A DNA stretch of 51,803 nt from Bacillus sp. FJAT-42315. GTDB lineage: Bacteria; Bacillota; Bacilli; Bacillales; Domibacillaceae. The position numbers were made by a program, and so were the translations under genes. This document shows positions 38,939 through 51,803 of this stretch, in pieces (within the stretch, counting starts at the first letter, position 1; each line of letters opens with the position of its first letter). A model generated the notes under the pieces. The model saw only the letters and a list, made by a program, of their open reading frames with translations, had not been told where the DNA came from and searched no databases. The stretch is from positions 303,322 through 355,124 of the forward strand of contig NZ_KZ454941.1 of assembly GCF_002797375.1 (NCBI RefSeq). Direction: 5' to 3'.

Positions 38939-40078
38939 ATGAATCGCCCAATTAAAGTGATGACGATTTTCGGTACGCGTCCGGAAGCAATTAAGATGGC
39001 ACCACTTGTTCTTGAATTGCAAAAACACCCAGAGCATTTTGAATCAATTGTGACCGTGACCGCTCAACATCGTCAAATGCTTGACCAAGTTCTTGAAATT
39101 TTCAACGTACAACCTGACTACGACTTGAATATTATGAAAGACCGTCAAACCCTCATTGACGTGACAACTCGTGGATTAGAAGGCCTAGATCGCGTGATGA
39201 AAGAAGTCAAGCCGGATATCGTGCTCGTTCACGGTGATACGACGACAACATTTATCGCGAGTTTAGCTGCTTTTTACAATCAAATTGCGGTTGGTCATGT
39301 TGAAGCAGGCTTACGCACGTGGAATAAATATTCTCCGTTTCCAGAGGAGATGAATCGCCAGCTAACAGGTGTGATTGCGGATCTCCACTTCTCACCGACT
39401 GATCAAGCAGAACGCAATCTGTTAAACGAAGATAAAAAAGCAGAAGCGATTTTCGTTACAGGAAACACAGCGATCGATGCGTTGAAAACAACGGTGAAAG
39501 AAGAATATAGTCATGAAGTGCTTGAACGTATCGGCAGTGATCGTCTAGTATTAATGACGGCTCACCGCCGTGAAAACCTTGGACAACCGATGCGTAATAT
39601 GTTCTCAGCGATCAAGCGTCTTGTTCAAGAAAATAGCGACATTCAAGTCGTGTATCCGGTGCATTTAAATCCAGCGGTTCGTGAGATTGCTGACGAAATC
39701 CTTGGTAATGACCCGCGCATTCACTTAATTGAACCGCTTGATGTGATTGATTTTCACAATTTCGCATCAAGAGCGCACTTAATTTTAACCGATTCCGGTG
39801 GGGTGCAAGAAGAAGCACCATCGCTTGGGGTACCGGTTCTAGTGTTACGTGACACAACGGAGCGACCAGAAGGAATCGAAGCGGGAACATTAAAGCTTGC
39901 AGGTGTGGAAGAAGAAACGATTTACGAATTGGCCACAGAGTTATTAAACAATCCAGCCGAGTACGAAAAAATGGCAAAAGCCTCTAACCCGTATGGCGAT
40001 GGGGAAGCGTCTCGCCGCATTTGCGAAGCGATCCGCTACCATTTCAAAGCAACCGATCAAAAGCCAGAACGGTTCTAA
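38939..40078 (+). CDS. mnaA: UDP-N-acetylglucosamine 2-epimerase (non-hydrolysing)
   Basis: 379-aa enzyme interconverting UDP-GlcNAc and UDP-ManNAc, the precursor for the linkage unit of wall teichoic acids and other surface glycans. It has the opening motif MTIFGTRPEAIKMAPL, VHGDTTTTF, HVEAGLRTW, MTAHRRENLG and TDSGGVQEEAPSLGVPVLVLRDTTERPEG across two Rossmann-like domains. ATG 38939 follows AAAGGTAGG. It lies after upp and ends at a bidirectional-looking terminator before the atp operon region. Confidence 0.95.
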   Translation: MNRPIKVMTIFGTRPEAIKMAPLVLELQKHPEHFESIVTVTAQHRQMLDQVLEIFNVQPDYDLNIMKDRQTLIDVTTRGLEGLDRVMKEVKPDIVLVHGDTTTTFIASLAAFYNQIAVGHVEAGLRTWNKYSPFPEEMNRQLTGVIADLHFSPTDQAERNLLNEDKKAEAIFVTGNTAIDALKTTVKEEYSHEVLERIGSDRLVLMTAHRRENLGQPMRNMFSAIKRLVQENSDIQVVYPVHLNPAVREIADEILGNDPRIHLIEPLDVIDFHNFASRAHLILTDSGGVQEEAPSLGVPVLVLRDTTERPEGIEAGTLKLAGVEEETIYELATELLNNPAEYEKMAKASNPYGDGEASRRICEAIRYHFKATDQKPERF

Positions 40079-40085
40079 ATTTGCA

Positions 40086-40121
40086 TAAAAGCCAGCTGCG
40101 TAGTGTGCAGCTGGCTTTTAT
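40086..40121 (+). terminator. Terminator after mnaA
   Basis: A perfect 14-bp stem (40086-40099 with 40107-40120) with a 7-nt loop; the T tract is short (TTTTATAAT). Symmetric A/T flanks could work on either strand. Confidence 0.82.
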
Positions 40122-40135
40122 AATAGAAAAACTGG

Positions 40136-40241
40136 AAAGTCGAAGAAGTGCGGCGCAAGGTCAAAGAAAGGGTCAGAAAGTCGAAGAAGTGTCACGCAAG
40201 GTCAAAGAAAGGGTCAGAAAGTCGAAGAAGTGTCACCGAAC
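40136..40241. repeat. 41-bp tandem repeat, locus 2
   Basis: About two and a half units with phase points at 40138, 40179 and 40220, exactly 41 bp apart. The unit contains AGTCGAAGAAGTGTCACGCA, then AGGTCAAAGAAAGGGTCAGA. The second and third units are nearly identical where they overlap. It is related to 13164-13238. The 40079-40465 gap has no credible gene; it holds the mnaA terminator, this repeat and the atp control region. Confidence 0.85.
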
Positions 40242-40269
40242 CTTTGGTAAAAAGTCGAGTTTTTTCTAT

Positions 40270-40290
40270 ATTATAAGAAAAACTTATAAT
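40270..40290. promoter_or_regulatory. Perfect 21-bp dyad upstream of the atp promoter
   Basis: ATTATAAG (40270-40277), five A, CTTATAAT (40283-40290) form a perfect inverted repeat about 70 bp before the atp -35. It could be a regulator site. I could not match it to a known box with confidence. Confidence 0.4.
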
Positions 40291-40332
40291 CATCCCTAAT
40301 TTTTGATCATTTTGTGAAAGATTCGTTACAAA

Positions 40333-40350
40333 TTGTGATCTTTTTCACTC
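40333..40350 (+). promoter_or_regulatory. Rex- or Fnr-like site upstream of the atp promoter
   Basis: TTGTGATCTTTTTCACTC matches the Rex consensus TTGTGAA-N4-TTCACAA at 11 of 14 positions and the Fnr/CRP consensus TGTGA-N6-TCACA at 9 of 10. It ends 8 bp before the -35, a position suited to repression or contact activation. A half-site TTGTGAA lies about 20 bp upstream. Confidence 0.45.
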
Positions 40351-40358
40351 TAAACACA

Positions 40359-40387
40359 TTGACATTGAAAAACCCCTATTGTATGCT
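40359..40387 (+). promoter_or_regulatory. Sigma-A promoter of the atp operon
   Basis: Perfect TTGACA (40359-40364), 17 bp, TATGCT (40382-40387). The leader to atpZ is about 70 nt. Confidence 0.8.
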
Positions 40388-40465
40388 AACAAAGGGTAAG
40401 GAACAAACAATTGTAACCGTTTTTGTAATGTCAAGTAAACCGTTCTAGAATTGAGGTGTTTTCGC

Positions 40466-40684
40466 ATGAAAAACCGAAAAAGCCCTTTTCGAGCAATGGC
40501 CTTGTACAGTTCCATTCTAGCACAGTTAACAGCCTCGATCCTTATCGGGATATTTGCTGGACGCTGGCTTGACGGAAAGTGGAACACCGACCCGCTTTGT
40601 TTAATTATTGGACTGCTATTGGGTTTAACCATTGGCATTTTTTTAATGTTACAATCAGTCCGCTATTTTAATTCGGGAGATTAA
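40466..40684 (+). CDS. atpZ: ATP synthase accessory protein AtpZ
   Basis: 72-aa membrane hairpin with two helices (about 14-34 and 44-64) and the AtpZ/AtpI-family motif GIFAGRWLDGKW between them. In alkaliphilic Bacillus, AtpZ precedes AtpI and the pair is linked to assembly or Mg2+ supply of the synthase. ATG 40466 follows TTGAGGTG; the in-frame TTG at 40451 is that ribosome site itself. First gene of atpZIBEFHAGDC. Confidence 0.85.
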   Translation: MKNRKSPFRAMALYSSILAQLTASILIGIFAGRWLDGKWNTDPLCLIIGLLLGLTIGIFLMLQSVRYFNSGD

Positions 40685-40690
40685 TTTGTT

Positions 40691-41077
40691 ATGCCGGAAC
40701 TCCAGCACACATTTTCAAGGCACCGAAAGTACATAATCTACTTGCTCTCCATTTTCGTCTTCTGCTGGGGAATTACGCCCTATAAGCCTGTATTCGCAGG
40801 CCTCATCCTTGGGACAAGCATAAGTTTTTTCAACCATTGGTTAATGGTCAATCGAATGAACCGTTTTAGCAATGCTATCGATAAAGGCGAAAAAGTGAAA
40901 TCGCTCGGCACTTTATCTAGAATGGCTTCAGCGGGATTAGCTGCGCTCATTGCCTTACGCTATCCTGAGCATATCCATCTTATTTTCACAGTTTTGGGAT
41001 TAATGACATCCTATCTTGTCATTATGATAGATTTTTTCATTCATTTTTTAATAAATAAAACCGGGGAAGAGAGGTGA
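40691..41077 (+). CDS. atpI: ATP synthase protein I
   Basis: 128-aa membrane protein with four hydrophobic segments, thought to help assemble the c-ring of F1Fo-ATP synthase. It starts 6 bp after atpZ at ATG 40691 with GGGAG upstream at slightly long spacing. Sequence conservation in this family is weak. The call rests on length, topology and its place directly before atpB. Confidence 0.88.
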   Translation: MPELQHTFSRHRKYIIYLLSIFVFCWGITPYKPVFAGLILGTSISFFNHWLMVNRMNRFSNAIDKGEKVKSLGTLSRMASAGLAALIALRYPEHIHLIFTVLGLMTSYLVIMIDFFIHFLINKTGEER

Positions 41078-41809
<732 letters not shown>

Positions 41810-41832
41810 TTATAATTCGTTCATTTATATGA

Positions 41833-42111
<279 letters not shown>

Positions 42112-42274
42112 TAACTTCAAGAAACGACTACTTAGATATTGTCATAAGCAAGATTGCTACATAAGCAAGCTTTGTATATGTTCAGTAGTTTGGTCGTCAA
42201 AGCTCGATCATAAAAATGGCTAAAATGTTATTTTTAACACTAGAAGCCAAATTATATTTCGGGATTTTGTTCCA

Positions 42275-42310
42275 AATGGCGAAGATCATTCCAAGCGAAC
42301 CTTCGCCATT
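42275..42310 (+). other. Hairpin in the long atpE-atpF spacer
   Basis: AATGGCGAAG (42275-42284) pairs perfectly with CTTCGCCATT (42301-42310), with a 16-nt loop and no T run. The 291-bp spacer (42112-42402) has no open frame I would trust. A direct repeat CATAAGCAAG occurs at about 42142 and 42160. The hairpin may protect or separate the atpE part of the message. Confidence 0.6.
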
Positions 42311-42366
42311 CCTTTATGTTCAATCTTTAAAAAAACATTTCGTTTAATAGAATCTTCTCTATTTAA

Positions 42367-43460
<1,094 letters not shown>

Positions 43461-43539
43461 GTTATAAGTATTGAATTAAACGAAATTGAGTGAATTAATA
43501 AAGACTATTAATTTCTCTTTGACCACTAATATATTATGA

Positions 43540-45060
<1,521 letters not shown>

Positions 45061-45141
45061 TTTTTCAGAATCATTGAAAGCGGGAAAGGATCGTTAATGG
45101 TCCGCCCCTTTCATTACTTCTAACATTAAAAAGGGTGGTGA

Positions 45142-46005
<864 letters not shown>

Positions 46006-46016
46006 TGAAAAGCTAG

Positions 46017-47450
<1,434 letters not shown>

Positions 47451-47469
47451 TAAGGGACCAGGGGGTTAA

Positions 47470-47880
<411 letters not shown>

Positions 47881-47883
47881 TAG

Positions 47884-47915
47884 TCAAAAACCTTCCGGAT
47901 CCGGAAGGTTTTTGA
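47884..47915. terminator. Terminator of the atp operon (perfect 32-bp palindrome)
   Basis: Positions 47884-47899 are the exact reverse complement of 47900-47915, centred on CCGGATCCGG, with A runs and T runs at the two ends. Confidence 0.9.
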
Positions 47916-47939
47916 TGTATCGTTAATAAAGTGAAACTT

Positions 47940-48071
47940 CAATCAGTGGGGAGGTTCTTCATTCCCCATTGATTGTTAGTTGAACCGATCGGGCGTTTAC
48001 GGGCTGTTGATCCCCCACCTACATGCCTGTGCTTCTTTCTGCCGTGTTGAGGTGGGGGTCTTACAGCCCGT
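47940..48071. other. Highly structured intergenic element of unknown nature
   Basis: Two strong hairpins in 132 bp. First, 47940-47952 pairs with 47963-47975 (13 bp, one G-U) around a 10-nt loop. Second, ACGGGCTGT (47999-48007) pairs with ACAGCCCGT (48063-48071) and encloses CCCCCACCT (48012-48020) with AGGTGGGGG (48050-48058). They lie after the atp terminator and before ywzB. There is no T run and no credible open frame. It could be a miniature transposon remnant or a structured RNA. Confidence 0.7.
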
Positions 48072-48110
48072 TAATGCGGGATAAATTTTGTGAAAGTTGG
48101 GGTGTATGAG

Positions 48111-48347
48111 ATGGTTTCTGATTTTGGACAAGAGGCATTGATCAGTATCTTGTCTCATATTGTATTTATCGGTTTGTCTTTTTGGGCACTACAAGCTGTT
48201 CGATATGAACAAATAATCAAGGCAAATCATGTGTTTCAAGCAAGGTTGTTATTTATTTTGTTATCAATTGCGATCGGATCTGCGGTCAGCAACTTCTTCC
48301 TTGATTACTTCTTATGGTCCCGCCAATTGCCACTGTTATTTCAATAA
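48111..48347 (+). CDS. ywzB: DUF1146 membrane protein YwzB
   Basis: 78-aa membrane protein with two predicted helices (about 10-29 and 43-63), matching the short DUF1146/YwzB family found between atpC and the ywmB-murAA genes in Bacillus; the function is unknown. The frame is open to 48090, but ATG 48111 with GGGGTG upstream gives the family-like start MVSDFGQEALISILSHI. The C terminus is short and basic (WSRQLPLLFQ). Confidence 0.85.
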   Translation: MVSDFGQEALISILSHIVFIGLSFWALQAVRYEQIIKANHVFQARLLFILLSIAIGSAVSNFFLDYFLWSRQLPLLFQ

Positions 48348-48550
48348 TTTTTTTCGAAGCATAATAGATAGTACTTCTTTCACGTTGAAATTTTTTGGAT
48401 TTTGTATATGATTTTTTTAGAGAGGTTTTTTGCTTCTACTTAAGTGAATCATTGAACAAGGCGAAGTCGATTTCTTCGATGATTTGTCGTTTGAATTCTC
48501 GTATGTTTCTTATCTACTAGGTCATACTAGCAGATAAGGAGATGAGTAGA

Positions 48551-49270
48551 ATGAAAAAGAGCAGAGTGATTAAATGCCTTTTATTAATTTGTTTCATTGT
48601 CATTGTTTACGGGAATAGCACTATTGCGAAGTCTACTTCTAATCACTTAGTGCGGCTGACAGAAGACGTGCAAAAGGAGAATGGACATATTGAAGAATGG
48701 ACCGTACATATGCGTGAACGTTTAAATGAGCAGGAAATGAAGCAAGTAGCTTTGAAACTTCAAGAATACTTATCCGAGTGGACATTTACAGTGGACTTGA
48801 AAGATGAAAAAGCCGTTGTTGCTAGTCATTCAACAGGAAAGCTACGTCAAAAAATTCAGATCGTATCTACAGGTCAACAGGATAGTCATTATTTTCTTCT
48901 CTATACAGTTATTTCTACAGATGAGGATCGAATAAGAGCATTTATGAAAAGGGAATTTGTGAAAATTCATTCACAATTTTTCCACGAATCTACTCAGGTT
49001 TTTACTTGTGTTAAAGGAAGTTTTGATGGTAAAATTGAAGAAGTTTTGTCAAATCAGTTTTCTGGATTAATAAATGGCTGGAAAGCAAATGAATTGGAAG
49101 TTGTTTCTGAAGAGAATTTTTATTCTTTATCAGCGTATTCAGAGCATTTCAATCAAGGCCTTCCGTTGCCATCGCATCAAATGAATGTGCAAATTGGGTT
49201 AAGAAAAAACGGATCGGGAGCTAAGACAAACTTTGTGATAGGCACGCCGATCATCACGATTGAATATTAA
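48551..49270 (+). CDS. ywmB: YwmB-family secreted or membrane-anchored protein
   Basis: 239-aa protein with an N-terminal signal sequence (basic KKSRVIK, then a hydrophobic stretch to about residue 22) and a soluble extracellular domain. It resembles the YwmB family located just before murAA and spoIID in Bacillus; the function is not known. An ATG at 48542 abuts AAGGAG; ATG 48551 has correct spacing and is chosen. The 200 bp upstream are AT-rich with no clear promoter. It is followed after 29 bp by murAA. Confidence 0.85.
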   Translation: MKKSRVIKCLLLICFIVIVYGNSTIAKSTSNHLVRLTEDVQKENGHIEEWTVHMRERLNEQEMKQVALKLQEYLSEWTFTVDLKDEKAVVASHSTGKLRQKIQIVSTGQQDSHYFLLYTVISTDEDRIRAFMKREFVKIHSQFFHESTQVFTCVKGSFDGKIEEVLSNQFSGLINGWKANELEVVSEENFYSLSAYSEHFNQGLPLPSHQMNVQIGLRKNGSGAKTNFVIGTPIITIEY

Positions 49271-49299
49271 TATATAAATTGGACGCGGAGGGGAATACC

Positions 49300-50598
49300 T
49301 TGGATAAAATTATCGTCCGCGGCGGACAAAAGTTAAGTGGAACTGTGAAAGTAGAAGGAGCAAAAAATTCAGTTCTGCCAGTAATCGCCGCTACTTTGTT
49401 AGCTAGTAAAGGAAAGAGTGTGATTCGGGATGTGCCGACTCTCTCTGATGTATATACAATTAATGAAGTGTTACGCCATTTAAATTGTCATGTAGCATTT
49501 GAAAACAATACAGTAACTGTTGATGCATCTGATGAATTATTCGTTGAAGCTCCTTTCGAATATGTACGCAAAATGAGAGCGTCTGTACTTGTCATGGGTT
49601 CATTGTTAGCGCGCACTGGAAAAGCTCGTGTAGCACTTCCTGGAGGCTGTGCGATTGGCTCACGTCCAATTGATCAGCATTTAAAAGGATTTGAAGCAAT
49701 GGGTGCTGTCGTTCGCGTAGAAAATGGCTTCATTGAAGCGGAAGTTAGCAAGCGATTAAAGGGAGCAAAAATTTATTTAGACTTCCCTAGCGTAGGAGCA
49801 ACAGAAAATATTTTAATGGCTGCTACGTTGGCGGAAGGTACGACTGTGCTTGAAAACTGTGCCAAGGAGCCAGAAATTGTTGATTTAGCGAACTTGCTAA
49901 ATAAAATGGGTGCTAAAGTCGTCGGTGCTGGCACAGGAACGATTCGTATTGAAGGTGTAGAAGAGCTTCATGGTGCAGATCACAACATCATTCCTGACCG
50001 TATTGAAGCAGGCACATTTATGACAGCCGCAGCGATTACAGGCGGAAACGTGCTTATCCAAAATGCTGTACCTGAACATATGTCTTCTTTAATTGCTAAG
50101 TTGAAAGAAATGGGTGTGCAGGTGATCGAAGAAGAAGAAGGTCTTCGTATTATTGGACCTGAAAAGTTAAAAGCTGTCGATATTAAAACGATGCCTCACC
50201 CAGGTTTCCCGACAGATATGCAATCGCAAATGATGGCATTAGCATTGAAAGCGGAAGGCACAAGCATGATTACAGAAACAGTATTTGAAAACCGTTTTAT
50301 GCATGTAGAGGAATTCCGTCGTATGAATGCCAATATTAAAATCGAAGGACGTTCTGTTATCATCAATGGACCTTCAACAATTCAAGGCGCAGAAGTAGCG
50401 GCAACGGATCTTCGTGCGGCAGCGGCGTTAATCGTTGCTGGATTAATCGGAGATGGCTATACTCGCGTCACAGAACTGAAGCATTTAGATCGTGGATATG
50501 TGGATTTCCATGGCAAACTAGCAGCGCTTGGTGCGGATATTACGCGCGTTAGCGAAGAAACAGTTACTGAAAAAGTGATAACGGATATAAACGCTTAA
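49300..50598 (+). CDS. murAA: UDP-N-acetylglucosamine 1-carboxyvinyltransferase MurAA
   Basis: 432-aa enolpyruvyl transferase, the main MurA of Bacillus by position. It has the substrate loop [10 protein letters not shown] near residue 19 and the catalytic, fosfomycin-reactive Cys117 in [21 protein letters not shown] 49300 follows CGGAGGGG; the frame is open seven codons further but through the ribosome site. It shares the fold and many motifs with the murAB copy at 23316-24599. Located in ywmB-murAA-spoIID order. Confidence 0.95.
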   Translation: MDKIIVRGGQKLSGTVKVEGAKNSVLPVIAATLLASKGKSVIRDVPTLSDVYTINEVLRHLNCHVAFENNTVTVDASDELFVEAPFEYVRKMRASVLVMGSLLARTGKARVALPGGCAIGSRPIDQHLKGFEAMGAVVRVENGFIEAEVSKRLKGAKIYLDFPSVGATENILMAATLAEGTTVLENCAKEPEIVDLANLLNKMGAKVVGAGTGTIRIEGVEELHGADHNIIPDRIEAGTFMTAAAITGGNVLIQNAVPEHMSSLIAKLKEMGVQVIEEEEGLRIIGPEKLKAVDIKTMPHPGFPTDMQSQMMALALKAEGTSMITETVFENRFMHVEEFRRMNANIKIEGRSVIINGPSTIQGAEVAATDLRAAAALIVAGLIGDGYTRVTELKHLDRGYVDFHGKLAALGADITRVSEETVTEKVITDINA

Positions 50599-50610
50599 TA
50601 ATGATGAAGG

Positions 50611-50640
50611 GCCTGACTACTTACAGTCAGGCTCTTTTAT
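50611..50640 (+). terminator. Terminator after murAA
   Basis: GCCTGACT (50611-50618) pairs with AGTCAGGC (50625-50632), a 6-nt loop, then TCTTTTATATTTTT. Confidence 0.82.
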
Positions 50641-50782
50641 ATTTTTACTATTTATATTCTTATACGTAACGCCTCGTTTTTATTCATAAAAAAGCAACAT
50701 TTTTTCGTGATAAACCTCTAGCGCTCACCATATTTATACTATTAAGTATTTTGCTCAATCTATCGATGGAGGCGTGGAATTC

Positions 50783-51802
50783 ATGGAAAAACAACGTCAC
50801 TCTTTATTCCTTATTATTGCTGCTCTATTTTTTACAGCACTCGTCATCCCTTCGTTGCTTGTGCTCATTTTTTCTCCTAAAGAAGAGGAGATGGCAATGA
50901 AAGAGCCGAACAAGACAACACCGAATGCTCCTGCTGAAGAACCCGCAGTAGAAGTGGCCGTATTTCGTTCAGGAAGCCAACAAATAGAGAACTTCCCACT
51001 AGAACAATATGTGGCAGGGGTCGTGGCAGCTGAGATGCCTGCAGAGTTTGAGAAAGAGGCGCTCAAGGCGCAAGCACTCACAGCAAGAACATTTATTATT
51101 CAACATATGATGAACGGAAAAACCGTGAGCAACGGTCAAGCGCACGTTACCGACACAGTGAATCATCAAGTGTTTCAAACGAAAAGTGAGCTAGAAAAGA
51201 CGTGGGGTAATGATTTCTCATGGAAATGGAAAAAGATCAATGAAGCTGTGCAGGAAACAAAGGGGGAAATTATCACGTACGATGGTACTCCTATTACCGC
51301 TTCTTTTTTTTCGACGAGCAACGGCTACACTGAGAACTCGGAAGACTATTGGGGTCAGCCACTTCCTTATTTAAAAAGTGTGGCAAGTCCGTGGGATGAG
51401 CAATCACCTAAATATCGCGCCCAACTGCGATTGCCTCTTAGCGAGTTTGAACGGAAGCTAGGTGTCTCTATTGACGGAGGGCAGGAAGCAGGGATGATTA
51501 CGAAACGAACGCCAGGGCAGCGAATTGCGAAAGTGAAAATTGGCAATAAGGAGTTTTCTGGACGAGAAGTGCGGGAAAAGCTTCAATTACCTTCCTCTGA
51601 CTTTAGTTGGGTCGTGAAAGGTGATGAGGTGATTGTTTCAACGAAAGGGTACGGCCATGGTGTGGGCATGAGTCAGTATGGAGCCAATGGGATGGCGAAA
51701 GAAGGAAAGGATCACCAACAAATTATTCATCATTACTATCAGCAAATAAAGATCGACAAAGCGGACCGATATGTGGACGAAATGATGACCGCCAAAAAAT
51801 AA
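50783..51802 (+). CDS. spoIID: Stage II sporulation protein D
   Basis: 339-aa membrane-anchored lytic transglycosylase of the SpoIID-SpoIIM-SpoIIP engulfment machine, made in the mother cell to degrade septal peptidoglycan. One N-terminal membrane helix (about 7-31) is followed by the SpoIID domain: FPLEQYVAGVVAAEMPAEFEKEALKAQALTARTF split near residues 75-105, with the catalytic Glu in AAEMP; then FFSTSNGYTENSEDYWG and GYGHGVGMSQYGANGMA. ATG 50783 follows GATGGAGGCG. The stop codon ends one base before the window edge, so the gene is complete. I found no confident sigma-E promoter. Confidence 0.96.
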   Translation: MEKQRHSLFLIIAALFFTALVIPSLLVLIFSPKEEEMAMKEPNKTTPNAPAEEPAVEVAVFRSGSQQIENFPLEQYVAGVVAAEMPAEFEKEALKAQALTARTFIIQHMMNGKTVSNGQAHVTDTVNHQVFQTKSELEKTWGNDFSWKWKKINEAVQETKGEIITYDGTPITASFFSTSNGYTENSEDYWGQPLPYLKSVASPWDEQSPKYRAQLRLPLSEFERKLGVSIDGGQEAGMITKRTPGQRIAKVKIGNKEFSGREVREKLQLPSSDFSWVVKGDEVIVSTKGYGHGVGMSQYGANGMAKEGKDHQQIIHHYYQQIKIDKADRYVDEMMTAKK

Positions 51803-51803
51803 C

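Noticed and set aside
40136-40241. CRISPR array
   Set aside because: The 41-bp units are contiguous tandem copies in which almost the whole period is conserved; there are no unique spacers, no cas genes, and only two and a half units.
47940-48071. TnpB guide RNA or complete IS200/IS605 element
   Set aside because: No tnpA or tnpB frame is nearby and I cannot identify a guide segment, so only a structured element is claimed.
50700-50782. Sigma-E promoter of spoIID
   Set aside because: The gene is expected to be sigma-E dependent, and TATACTAT at 50735 resembles a -10, but no KMATATT-like -35 is found at the right distance.

Overview
The window looks like a stretch of core chromosome from a low-to-moderate G+C, endospore-forming member of the Bacillaceae. 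The evidence is the sporulation genes (spo0F, spoIIR, spoIID), the RNA polymerase delta subunit, two MurA paralogues, strong AGGAGG-type ribosome binding sites, frequent TTG/GTG starts, and a gene order that follows the speE-speB ... argS ... rpoE-pyrG-ywjG-spo0F-fbaA-tal-murAB-glpX-rho-rpmE-tdk ... prfA-prmC-spoIIR-ywlC-mntP-ywlE-rpiB-ywlG-glyA-upp ... atp-ywzB-ywmB-murAA-spoIID segment of Bacillus subtilis (comparison from memory). I cannot name the species.

Layout. 1-4290: polyamine synthesis (speE, speB), ywiB and argS. 4291-5484 (minus strand): a ClsB-type cardiolipin synthase. 5576-17316: a fatty/branched acyl-CoA block, with fadF behind a FadR-type operator, then a repeat-filled gap, then a thiolase - hydroxyacyl-CoA dehydrogenase - two acyl-CoA dehydrogenases - TetR regulator - fused isobutyryl-CoA mutase (icmF) cluster with its own FadR-like site. 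17419-22492: a small membrane protein, rpoE, pyrG with a CTP-sensing attenuator, ywjG (minus strand), spo0F, fbaA. 22544-28197: tal, murAB, glpX, rho, rpmE, tdk. 28211-29140: a small lipoprotein gene and a second repeat-filled gap. 29141-36769: prfA, prmC, spoIIR, a DnaA-box cluster overlapping ywlC, mntP, ywlE, a chemoreceptor, rpiB, ywlG. 36794-40121: glyA, upp, mnaA. 40136-47915: a 41-bp tandem repeat and the complete ATP synthase operon atpZIBEFHAGDC. 47940-51802: a strongly folded intergenic element, ywzB, ywmB, murAA, spoIID.

How the genes work together. The acyl-CoA block can oxidise short and branched acyl-CoAs: acyl-CoA dehydrogenases pass electrons via ETF to the membrane Fe-S protein FadF, the hydroxyacyl-CoA dehydrogenase and thiolase complete the cycle, and IcmF interconverts isobutyryl- and butyryl-CoA. 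It appears to be fatty-acid/acyl-CoA controlled. Most of the rest is housekeeping: translation (argS, prfA, prmC, rpmE, ywlC), transcription (rpoE, rho), nucleotide synthesis and salvage (pyrG, tdk, upp, glyA), central carbon (fbaA, tal, glpX, rpiB), cell wall (murAA, murAB, mnaA) and energy (atp).

I found no defence system, CRISPR array, prophage, transposase, rRNA or tRNA. The least-explained material lies between genes: a dispersed composite repeat (two full copies about 90% identical over 224 bp without gaps, plus fragments), an unrelated 41-bp tandem unit at two loci, and a hairpin-rich element after atpC. All were found by eye and no searches were run.
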